From an uncultured Chitinophagaceae bacterium (GTDB lineage: Bacteria > Bacteroidota > Bacteroidia > Chitinophagales > Chitinophagaceae): a DNA stretch of 8,182 nt. This document shows positions 1 to 5,974 of this stretch, piece by piece. The translations under genes were made by a program, and so were the position numbers. The stretch is from positions 1 through 8,182 of the forward strand of contig CAIMKO010000298.1 of the NCBI GenBank assembly GCA_903841915.1, in the 5' to 3' direction. Every line of letters starts with the position of its first letter. Positions within the stretch are counted from its first letter, which is position 1. The notes beneath the pieces are model-generated. The model was not told where the DNA came from. It did no database searches and saw nothing but the letters and a program-made list of their open reading frames with translations.

Positions 1-372
1 AGACTTTGAGATAGGACAATTCACTTCTGCATCTTTAACCGCTGCATTAAATTGTTCTTTACTGATGCCGGGTACTTTTGCTTCTAAGATTAAATGTGAT
101 AAAGTAATGACACCATCACCCAAAGTGATTTCACATTTTGTGGTCAATGTTTCAGGTGTAAACCCTAAAGCACCCAGCACGAATGACAGTTTCATAGTGA
201 AGCATCCTGCATGTGCTGCTGCAATTAATTCTTCAGGATTAGTTCCAACACCCTGTTCAAATCGAGACAGGTAGGAATATTGTGTTTGATCAAGGGTTGT
301 GCTTTGTGTGGTAAGGTGACCATTGCCTGTTTTACCGGGGCCGTTCCAAACGGCAGTTGCATTGCGTACCAT
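1..372 (-). CDS. osmC: OsmC family peroxiredoxin, C-terminus beyond window edge
   Basis: The 124 codons present read as the N-terminal and central parts of an OsmC/Ohr-fold protein, a cytoplasmic thiol peroxidase that reduces organic hydroperoxides. The ATG is at 372-370 and the frame runs open to the left edge, where about 10-20 residues should be missing. Visible family features are the opening AVWNGPGKTGNG, the RFEQGVGTNPEELIAAAHAG segment, the peroxidatic Cys57 in HAGCF, and the resolving Cys119 in NCPISK. Order and spacing match E. coli OsmC closely (two cysteines about 60 residues apart), which favours OsmC over Ohr. It is transcribed divergently from pnuC, and a TAAATTTG element lies 22 bp upstream of the start. 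Family assignment is firm; the physiological inducer cannot be read from the sequence. Confidence 0.93.
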   Translation of the reverse strand, partial: MVRNATAVWNGPGKTGNGHLTTQSTTLDQTQYSYLSRFEQGVGTNPEELIAAAHAGCFTMKLSFVLGALGFTPETLTTKCEITLGDGVITLSHLILEAKVPGISKEQFNAAVKDAEVNCPISKS

Positions 373-394
373 AGTTTTATTATTTATTTGTAAG

Positions 395-402
395 CAAATT
401 TA
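395..402 (-). promoter_or_regulatory. Probable osmC -7 promoter element
   Basis: On the minus strand this reads TAAATTTG, an exact match to the Bacteroidota -7 consensus TAnnTTTG. It ends 22 bp before the osmC ATG, which would give a leader of roughly 15-20 nt. No TTG/TTTG -33 box lies at the usual spacing of about 19-21 bp; the nearest TTG on this strand (432-430) is 27 bp away. The call rests on the -7 match and its position. Confidence 0.45.
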
Positions 403-417
403 TACATTACTGCGCTT

Positions 418-425
418 TATCTTTG
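418..425 (+). promoter_or_regulatory. Probable pnuC operon -7 promoter element
   Basis: TATCTTTG is an exact match to the Bacteroidota -7 consensus TAnnTTTG. It lies 26 bp upstream of the GTG at 452 proposed as the pnuC start and 65 bp upstream of the ATG at 491. It is back to back with the osmC element, 15 bp apart. The nearest upstream TTTG (387-390) is 27 bp away, longer than usual, so the -33 box is uncertain. If used, this promoter rules out the in-frame ATG at 323, which lies upstream of it and inside osmC. Confidence 0.45.
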
Positions 426-451
426 AAAGCAATCAGAAAATTACGCAAATC

Positions 452-1087
452 GTGAACCCAACTGAAATATTTGACCAATTCATAACGGGAATGCAACAAA
501 CATCCTGGTTGGAATATATCGGTGTGTTTTGCGGTATCGGCAGCGTTTGGTTCAGCAAGAAAGAAAATATTTTAGTGTATCCCGTGGGATTGATCAATAC
601 CATTTTATACATCTACATCAGCATCAAGGGTAAATTATTCGGCGAAGCAAGTGTGAACCTGTATTACACGGTAATGAGTATTTATGGATGGATCTTGTGG
701 TCGAAGAAGGATGTGGTTAAACATGAAGTTGTTCTGCACATTACATTCAGTACTAAAAAAGAATGGCTGCAACAATTACTATTCTTTGCTGTTTTTTACG
801 TTGCTATTTTCTTTTCACTTACCTGGTTGAAAAATACATTTGCTCCGGCTGCCATACCATGGGCCGATGCTTTTGCAAGCGCAACGGCATATACTGGAAT
901 GTGGTTGATGGCAAAGAAAAAAATAGAAAGTTGGATCTGGTGGATCGCAACAAATTGCGCATCTATCCCTTTATATTTTATCAAGGGCTATGTTTTTACA
1001 AGCGTCCAATTTGTTATTTTATTGATTCTGGCTTTTGCGGGATTATTTGAATGGATCAAAAAAAGAAGACAATTAAATACAGCATAA
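452..1087 (+). CDS. pnuC: PnuC-type nicotinamide riboside transporter
   Basis: This is an inner-membrane facilitator of the PnuC family, here most likely for nicotinamide riboside, which is trapped by phosphorylation inside the cell. From the GTG at 452 the protein has 211 residues and several strongly hydrophobic helices. It contains the family's N-terminal segment TSWLEYIGVFCG (residues 17-28), the YPVGLINT motif (43-50), the tryptophan-rich SIYGWILW stretch, and the C-terminal SVQFVILLILAFAG helix before a lysine/arginine-rich tail. The frame is open back to an ATG at 323, but that lies within osmC and upstream of the likely promoter. GTG 452 restores the roughly 20-residue leader usual before the first helix; ATG 491 (198 residues) is the alternative. 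Tag follows after 2 bp, and the kinase two genes downstream supports the substrate. PnuT thiamine transporters are relatives, but no thiamine gene or TPP riboswitch is visible. Confidence 0.88.
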   Translation: MNPTEIFDQFITGMQQTSWLEYIGVFCGIGSVWFSKKENILVYPVGLINTILYIYISIKGKLFGEASVNLYYTVMSIYGWILWSKKDVVKHEVVLHITFSTKKEWLQQLLFFAVFYVAIFFSLTWLKNTFAPAAIPWADAFASATAYTGMWLMAKKKIESWIWWIATNCASIPLYFIKGYVFTSVQFVILLILAFAGLFEWIKKRRQLNTA

Positions 1088-1089
1088 TC

Positions 1090-1644
1090 ATGGCATCATA
1101 CTGTGAAGCAATCCATACAATGAAAGAAGATGATCGCAATCTTCACAAGATATATCACGATACACAATACGGTTTCCCTATAGAAACAGACAATGAACTA
1201 TTTTGCAGATTGATACTGGAGATCAATCAAGCGGGACTTAGCTGGACAACGATATTAAAGAAGCAGGAAACGTTCAGAAAAGCATACCACAAGTTTAATA
1301 TTAAAAAAGTCGCATCTTATCAGGACAAAGATTTTAACAGATTGATGAATGATGCAGGCATTATACGTAATCGTCTAAAAATAAATGCAGCAATAGAAAA
1401 CGCAAAGACCATTCTGCAAATACAAAAGCAATTCGGCTCATTTAAAAAATGGCTGGACCAGCATCATCCGAAAACAAAAGACGAGTGGACCAAATTATTT
1501 AAAACCACTTTTCGTTTTACCGGCGGGGAAATTGTCAATGAATTTTTGATGAGTACAGGATATTTGCCGGGAGCACATATAGAAACATGCCCCGTTTATA
1601 AAAAACTGAAGAAAGCAAAAACTGCATGGAAAAACAAGCCATAA
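1090..1644 (+). CDS. tag: DNA-3-methyladenine glycosylase I
   Basis: This cytoplasmic base-excision repair enzyme removes 3-methyladenine from alkylated DNA. The 184-residue protein aligns along its length with E. coli Tag from memory. It has the YHDTQYGFP segment (residues 22-30), LILEINQAGLSWTTILKK with Glu44 and Trp52 matching Glu38 and Trp46 of the E. coli enzyme, and DAGIIRNRLKI. The Tag zinc site also appears intact: Cys5 and His23 near the N-terminus, His163 and Cys167 in the HIETC motif near the C-terminus. The frame is open 13 codons further upstream to an ATG at 1051 inside pnuC, but ATG 1090 places Cys5 as expected and leaves a 2-bp gap after the pnuC stop. Its 3' end overlaps the kinase gene by 19 bp, so the three genes are almost certainly co-transcribed. 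Presence in a NAD salvage operon has no obvious functional reason. Confidence 0.93.
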   Translation: MASYCEAIHTMKEDDRNLHKIYHDTQYGFPIETDNELFCRLILEINQAGLSWTTILKKQETFRKAYHKFNIKKVASYQDKDFNRLMNDAGIIRNRLKINAAIENAKTILQIQKQFGSFKKWLDQHHPKTKDEWTKLFKTTFRFTGGEIVNEFLMSTGYLPGAHIETCPVYKKLKKAKTAWKNKP

Positions 1645-2225
1645 AAAAGATTGTTGTGATAGGTCCTGAATCAACAGGAAAAAGTACACTTTGCGAACTA
1701 TTGGCACAGCAATACGAAATGCAGTGGTGTCCGGAGTTTGCAAGAGAATATTTGATCACCAACGGAAAGGAATATGATTATGAAGAACTACTGACGATTG
1801 CAAAAGGGCAGATAGCTTTGGAAGAAGAATATTTGTCAATGGTCAAGAACGAATGGGTAAAAACGATGGAAAATATCTATGTAAATAAAATTTCTCAAAG
1901 GGCAATTCATCATCCGCCCCTGCTTTTTATTGATACGGATATGTATGTGATGAAAGTGTGGGGTGAATACGTTTTTGGTAAATGCCATCAATTTATTCTC
2001 AATGAAATTGTCAGCAGAAAATATGATCTTTATCTGCTTTGCGATATTGACCTTCCTTGGATTAAGGATGATCTGCGCGAATATCCAGAAGAAGAACCGC
2101 GGAGAGAATTATATCGTATTTACAAAGACTTGCTCATTAATCAACAAACCGACTGGGTTGAAATTAGCGGAAGCTATGAGGAACGATTGCAAAAAGGAAT
2201 AGAAGCGGTCAATAAAATTTTATAA
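1626..2225 (+). CDS. NadR-type ribosylnicotinamide kinase (stand-alone)
   Basis: This P-loop NTPase of 199 residues corresponds to the C-terminal kinase domain of E. coli NadR, which phosphorylates nicotinamide riboside to NMN. Neither the NadR helix-turn-helix nor its adenylyltransferase domain is present, so it should be a kinase only. Visible motifs are the Walker A GPESTGKST (residues 13-21), CPEFAREYL (35-43), the acidic LLFIDTDMYV (99-108), and DIDLPWIKDDLREYP further on, matching the TPWVxDGLR region of NadR. Residues about 73-98, between the GQIALEEE helix and FIDTD, look like an insertion of roughly 18 residues relative to E. coli NadR from memory. The gene starts inside tag (19-bp overlap) and completes the operon begun by pnuC, the usual uptake-and-trap pair. 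The convergent gntP stop lies 8 bp beyond its stop. Confidence 0.88.
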   Translation: MEKQAIKKIVVIGPESTGKSTLCELLAQQYEMQWCPEFAREYLITNGKEYDYEELLTIAKGQIALEEEYLSMVKNEWVKTMENIYVNKISQRAIHHPPLLFIDTDMYVMKVWGEYVFGKCHQFILNEIVSRKYDLYLLCDIDLPWIKDDLREYPEEEPRRELYRIYKDLLINQQTDWVEISGSYEERLQKGIEAVNKIL

Positions 2226-2233
2226 GAAAAGAG

Positions 2234-3544
2234 CTATACAATTAGACTAAGCAGTAAAACACCGATCAGTCCTACAACAGAAACAATGGTTTCCATGATG
2301 GACCACGAACGGATAGTATCTTTTACAGAAAGATTAAAATACTCCTTGAACATCCAGAAGCCGATATCATTCACATGAGAGAACATCAAACTTCCCGCAC
2401 CGATCGATAAAACCATTAAACTTGGATTGATGCCTGTTTGATGCATCATCGGCAAAATAATTCCCGCTGTTGTTATTCCTGCAACTGTAGATGATCCCAC
2501 GCAAATCCGAATGATAGCCGCAATTAACCAGGCCAGGATCAATGGTTGTAAATGCAGTCCTAGTAAGGCATTTGCCACCCCATTGCTCACGCCGCTGTCG
2601 GCTAATATTTGTTTAAAAGCACCCGCCCCGCCAAAGATCAATAAGATCATGGCAATGTCTTTGACAGACTCTGCATAATCGTTCATCAGTTCTTTCATCG
2701 TCCTTCCGGATCTAAAGCCAATGATGCAGGTTGCGGCAATTAAAGCGAACAGCATTAAAACCGAAGGCTCATTCACAAATGCACAAATGGAAATTATAGT
2801 TTGATCAGGAAACAATATGGGCAATAAAGAAGCAACAGTAATCAATAAAATGGGCAATAAGGCAACAGAGAAACTACTGAAAGCTGATGGTAATTTATCC
2901 GGTGCCATTTCTTTCGATTGAAATGTTTGTAAGGAAGAAGAAGTAATGTTTTTTAGTGTAGAAGAATACAATGGCCCGGCGATTATTATCGCAGGAATGG
3001 CAATGCAAATACCATAGAGCAATGTTGTTCCCATATTTGCATGAAACTGCATCACTAATGCTGACGGCGCAGGGTGCGGGGGCAAAAAACCATGAGTGAC
3101 AGATAAAGAAGCAAGCATCGGCAATCCAACATAAACCGCAGGCAGTTTATATTTATACACTACAGAAAAGATAAGCGGTATCATGAGTACAAAAGCAACG
3201 GGATAAAACAATGGGATGCCTACGATAAATCCGGTTAATGCCAACGCCCACTGAATATTTTTTATGCCGGAAATATTCATCATCACCGAAGCGATCTTTT
3301 GCGCAGCACCGGTTTCTGCAACCAACTTTCCGAGCATGGCACCCAATGAAACAATGATCGCCAAAGAGCCCAAAGTATCACCCATTCCTTTTTGAATAGA
3401 GCCTGTTATTTTTTCAACAGGCATTTTTAATAATAGCCCGGTAATGATCGCAATCATTAAAAAGGAAAGAAAAGGATTGACCTTACCCCAGGAAATGAGC
3501 AACACTAAACCTATAATGCAACACAATACGATTAATAATGACAT
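2234..3544 (-). CDS. gntP: GntP family gluconate:H+ symporter
   Basis: This is a polytopic inner-membrane permease of the GntP (gluconate/H+ symporter) family, 436 residues, a typical family length. It is hydrophobic throughout with about a dozen membrane segments. Diagnostic stretches are HGFLPPHPAP (residues 151-160), GSSTVAGITTAGIILP (350-365) and SLMFSHVNDIGFWMFKEYF (385-403), a conserved C-terminal signature of GntP/GntT/IdnT-type carriers. Family members also move idonate, fructuronate or glycerate; gluconate is inferred from the divergent 6-phosphogluconate dehydrogenase and gluconokinase genes next door. The ATG at 3544 opens onto the 143-bp shared control region, and a palindrome CTGTGAACAG sits 23 bp upstream of the start. 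The 3' end faces the ribosylnicotinamide kinase gene with only 8 bp between stop codons. Confidence 0.92.
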   Translation of the reverse strand: MSLLIVLCCIIGLVLLISWGKVNPFLSFLMIAIITGLLLKMPVEKITGSIQKGMGDTLGSLAIIVSLGAMLGKLVAETGAAQKIASVMMNISGIKNIQWALALTGFIVGIPLFYPVAFVLMIPLIFSVVYKYKLPAVYVGLPMLASLSVTHGFLPPHPAPSALVMQFHANMGTTLLYGICIAIPAIIIAGPLYSSTLKNITSSSLQTFQSKEMAPDKLPSAFSSFSVALLPILLITVASLLPILFPDQTIISICAFVNEPSVLMLFALIAATCIIGFRSGRTMKELMNDYAESVKDIAMILLIFGGAGAFKQILADSGVSNGVANALLGLHLQPLILAWLIAAIIRICVGSSTVAGITTAGIILPMMHQTGINPSLMVLSIGAGSLMFSHVNDIGFWMFKEYFNLSVKDTIRSWSIMETIVSVVGLIGVLLLSLIV

Positions 3545-3567
3545 CCCGATTATTTTGATATGAAATG

Positions 3568-3577
3568 CTGTGAACAG
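3568..3577. promoter_or_regulatory. Candidate operator 1, gntP side
   Basis: CTGTGAACAG is an inverted repeat with 4-bp arms (CTGT/ACAG) around a GA centre, 23 bp upstream of the gntP ATG. It shares the core and symmetry of candidate operator 2, whose centre is 75 bp away, close to seven helical turns. The GT-N2-AC core fits the loose GntR-family operator form, but no regulator gene is in the window. Confidence 0.4.
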
Positions 3578-3641
3578 AACTAAATTGTCTTAAATGTACT
3601 TTCTCTTTTTGAAAGATAGATAAATGCTGTTTCATAAATCT

Positions 3642-3653
3642 TCCGTGAACGGA
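3642..3653. promoter_or_regulatory. Candidate operator 2, gntZ side
   Basis: TCCGTGAACGGA is an inverted repeat with perfect 5-bp arms (TCCGT/ACGGA) around a GA centre, 34 bp upstream of the dehydrogenase ATG. It has the same GTGAAC core and outer symmetry as candidate operator 1. The spacer is too short for an RNA hairpin, so a dimeric DNA-binding protein site is the more natural reading. Confidence 0.4.
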
Positions 3654-3687
3654 TGAAAAGAACTAGTTTTAAGTTCAATTTTTAGTT

Positions 3688-4593
3688 ATGGCTGCGCAAC
3701 AAATTGCTATGATCGGATTGGGGAAAATGGGTTTTAATCTTGCCTTGAATTTAAAACAAAAAGGACTGGAGGTCATTGCTTTTGATACCAATCAACAATT
3801 ACGGAAAGAGATCTCAAAACAAGAAATTATTACAGCAGAGTCACTAAAAGACACATGCAGCAAGTTCTCTTTGCAAAAGATCATCTGGTTAATGGTCCCT
3901 TCAGGAGAAACAGTCGATAAAGTGATTGAAGAGTTGTTACCCTATTTACAAGAGAACGATATCATTATTGATGGCGGTAATTCTTTTTATAAAGACTCCG
4001 TTCGTAGATATGCATATCTAAAACAAAGAAAGATCCATTTTTTGGATTGTGGAACAAGCGGGGGACAGGATGCTGCATTAAATGGCGCTTGTACCATGAT
4101 CGGTGGCGATAAAGATATTTATGAATCAATTCAAAATGTATTTGATAAGATCTCTGTGGCAAATGGTTCATTATATGCCGGAAAAGCCGGAAGCGGGCAT
4201 TTTATAAAAATGATACACAACGGAATTGAATATGGAATGATGCAGTCAATTGCCGAAGGATTTGAAGTGCTGCAAAGGTCTGATTATGATGCTGACTTTG
4301 AGAAAGTGGCAACACTATTTAATCATGGTTCCGTGATACGCGGCTGGTTGATGGAATTGACTCAATCGGCATTTTCAAAAGATGCAAAATTAGAAACGAT
4401 CAAAGGTGTGATGCATTCTTCCGGTGAAGGAAAATGGACCATGGAAACAGCACTGGAACTGGGTGTTCCAACACCGGTGATCGCATTGTCGGTAATGATG
4501 CGCTATCGTTCACAAACAGAAGATACTTTTTCGGGAAAGATCGTAGCGGCATTGCGCAATGAGTTCGGCGGACACGCTGTTGAGAAAAAATAA
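3688..4593 (+). CDS. gntZ: 6-phosphogluconate dehydrogenase, short (probably NAD) type
   Basis: This cytoplasmic enzyme oxidatively decarboxylates 6-phosphogluconate to ribulose 5-phosphate. At 301 residues it belongs to the short GntZ/YqeC-like class rather than the roughly 470-residue Gnd class. The Rossmann motif GLGKMG spans residues 10-15, and Asp33 at the end of beta-2 (VIAFDTN) is an acidic residue typical of NAD rather than NADP preference. DGGNSFYKDS follows at 95-104 and CGTSGG at 121-126. The catalytic block is FIKMIHNGIEYGMMQ with Lys174, Asn178 and Glu181, spaced as the catalytic lysine and glutamate of the family. The residues after SGG are Gln-Asp where many homologues have Val/Glu-x, a minor variation. 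The gluconokinase starts 3 bp after the stop, and the two enzymes act in consecutive steps. Cofactor choice is inferred. Confidence 0.92.
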   Translation: MAAQQIAMIGLGKMGFNLALNLKQKGLEVIAFDTNQQLRKEISKQEIITAESLKDTCSKFSLQKIIWLMVPSGETVDKVIEELLPYLQENDIIIDGGNSFYKDSVRRYAYLKQRKIHFLDCGTSGGQDAALNGACTMIGGDKDIYESIQNVFDKISVANGSLYAGKAGSGHFIKMIHNGIEYGMMQSIAEGFEVLQRSDYDADFEKVATLFNHGSVIRGWLMELTQSAFSKDAKLETIKGVMHSSGEGKWTMETALELGVPTPVIALSVMMRYRSQTEDTFSGKIVAALRNEFGGHAVEKK

Positions 4594-4596
4594 TTC

Positions 4597-5973
4597 ATGC
4601 AATATTATCTTGGTGTAGATATCGGAACCACATCTGTTAAAGCAGTAGCATTTGATGCAGCAGGAAAACTGTTATTAAAACAGGCTGCTGTAAATACAAC
4701 AATCCACCCAAAAGAAAATTACAGCGAACAGGATCCGGAAGAAGTTTTTGCTGCCGCGATCTTTTGTATTGATACAGTCATAGCTCAATTAAAATACAAT
4801 CCTCAATTTATCAGCTTCAGCGCAGCCATGCATAGTTTAATTGCTGTTGACGGGAAGGGAAAAGCATTGACCAATTGTATTTTATGGTCCGATAACCGCT
4901 CTGCAGGAGTAGCGTCTGCATTACATTTAAAAGGATCTGCAAAAAACATCTATCAGCTTTCCGGCGTTCCGGTTCACGCCATGTCTCCATTGTGCAAGAT
5001 CATTTGGTTAAAAGAAAATGAACCTGAGCTGTTTAAACAAACCAATAAATTCATCGGCATCAAAGAATTTATTTTTTATAAACTCTTTCACGAATACGTT
5101 ATTGATTCAAGTATTGCATCTGCAACGGGATTAATGAATACCCATACCGTGGATTGGGATGAAGAAATACTAATGATAGCGGGGATCGATGCATCAAAAC
5201 TCTCAAGGATCGTTTCTGTTCATCATACAATATTGTTGAAAGAGCTGACATATATGATTGGTGCAAGTGATGGTGCGTTGGCCAATCTGGCGATGAATGC
5301 AGTAGAAGAAAAGGTGATGGCTATCACCATTGGTACCAGTGCGGCAGCAAGAGTTACAGTTCGGCAACCGTGTCTTGATGAGCAAATGCGTTTATTCTGT
5401 TATCATCTCAATGAAAAATTATTTATTAAAGGAGGAGCATCTAATAATGGCGCCATTGTTTTGGACTGGCTGAAAGAAAAAATATTCGAGACCAATGAAA
5501 CAATTGATGAATTACTACAAGCGGCATCAACTGTATCTATTGGATCTGAAGGATTGATCTTCCTCCCCTATATCTTCGGAGAAAGGGCGCCGTTGTGGAA
5601 TAGCAATGCCAAAGCTGATTTTATCGGATTACGCGCCCACCATACAAAAGCACACCTGATCCGGGCGGCAATGGAAGGCGTATTATTTAATTTGTTGCTG
5701 ATAGGAAATATATTGAATGAAAAAAAGACAATCACTACTATACATGCCGGTGGTGGTTTTGCAATGAACCCTTTATGGGTTCAAATGTTGGCGGATATAT
5801 TTAATTTACCCGTTAAGATTTTTGATACGAACGAAAGTTCGGCTCTGGGTGCGGTTATGTTGGGTGCCGAGTTTACGACAGAACCGAACATTATTTATCT
5901 GCCGAATAAGATCAATCACGAACGCTATGCAAAACAATTTGAACGATTTTCCCAATTGGCTTTAAAGAGCTGA
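4597..5973 (+). CDS. gntK: FGGY-family gluconokinase
   Basis: This FGGY carbohydrate kinase phosphorylates gluconate to 6-phosphogluconate with ATP in the cytoplasm. The 458-residue protein starts with the phosphate-binding GVDIGTTSVKA (residues 6-16). It carries the catalytic-base loop IGASDGALANL with Asp225, the second phosphate loop IGTSAAAR (245-252), LPYIFGERAPLW (323-334) followed by GLRAHHTKAHLIRAAMEGV, and the adenosine motif HAGGGFAMNPLWVQMLAD starting at residue 383. ERAPLW with the HHTKAHLIRA segment is typical of gluconokinases rather than xylulo- or glycerol kinases, and the operon supports it. The stretch between residues 205 and 225, before the catalytic Asp, seems about a dozen residues shorter than in gluconokinases I recall. 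Its stop is 1 bp from that of the convergent mtgA. Confidence 0.9.
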   Translation: MQYYLGVDIGTTSVKAVAFDAAGKLLLKQAAVNTTIHPKENYSEQDPEEVFAAAIFCIDTVIAQLKYNPQFISFSAAMHSLIAVDGKGKALTNCILWSDNRSAGVASALHLKGSAKNIYQLSGVPVHAMSPLCKIIWLKENEPELFKQTNKFIGIKEFIFYKLFHEYVIDSSIASATGLMNTHTVDWDEEILMIAGIDASKLSRIVSVHHTILLKELTYMIGASDGALANLAMNAVEEKVMAITIGTSAAARVTVRQPCLDEQMRLFCYHLNEKLFIKGGASNNGAIVLDWLKEKIFETNETIDELLQAASTVSIGSEGLIFLPYIFGERAPLWNSNAKADFIGLRAHHTKAHLIRAAMEGVLFNLLLIGNILNEKKTITTIHAGGGFAMNPLWVQMLADIFNLPVKIFDTNESSALGAVMLGAEFTTEPNIIYLPNKINHERYAKQFERFSQLALKS

Positions 5974-5974
5974 A

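Larger units (their letters stand above)
3545..3687. promoter_or_regulatory. Divergent gnt control region
   Basis: This is the only intergenic region in the window over 100 bp and it separates the divergent gntP and gntZ-gntK units, so it must hold both promoters. No exact TAnnTTTG element is present. The best minus-strand candidate is TATCTTTC (3618-3611, one mismatch), without a clear -33 box. A weak plus-strand candidate is TCTTTTTG (3604-3611, one mismatch) with TTG at 3585-3587, 16 bp upstream. The two overlap at the centre of the region. Two like palindromes flank them (listed separately). That no promoter is a perfect match would suit regulated transcription, but this is inference. Confidence 0.55.

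Noticed and set aside
65..274. Plus-strand open frame of 69 codons
   Set aside because: Antisense to osmC, whose reading is strongly supported by conserved motifs.
403..490. TPP or other riboswitch upstream of pnuC (PnuT thiamine transporter possibility)
   Set aside because: The leader would be only about 20-60 nt and shows no conserved TPP riboswitch core; the downstream kinase points to nicotinamide riboside.
763..1050. Out-of-frame open frames within pnuC and similar frames in tag, gntK, mtgA and the exporter gene
   Set aside because: They overlap well-supported genes, have no recognisable domains and look like chance frames.
2212..2223. Perfect 12-bp palindrome ATAAAATTTTAT at the end of the kinase gene
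   Set aside because: AT-only with no loop, inside coding sequence; it would not form a stable terminator hairpin and such runs are expected in AT-rich DNA.
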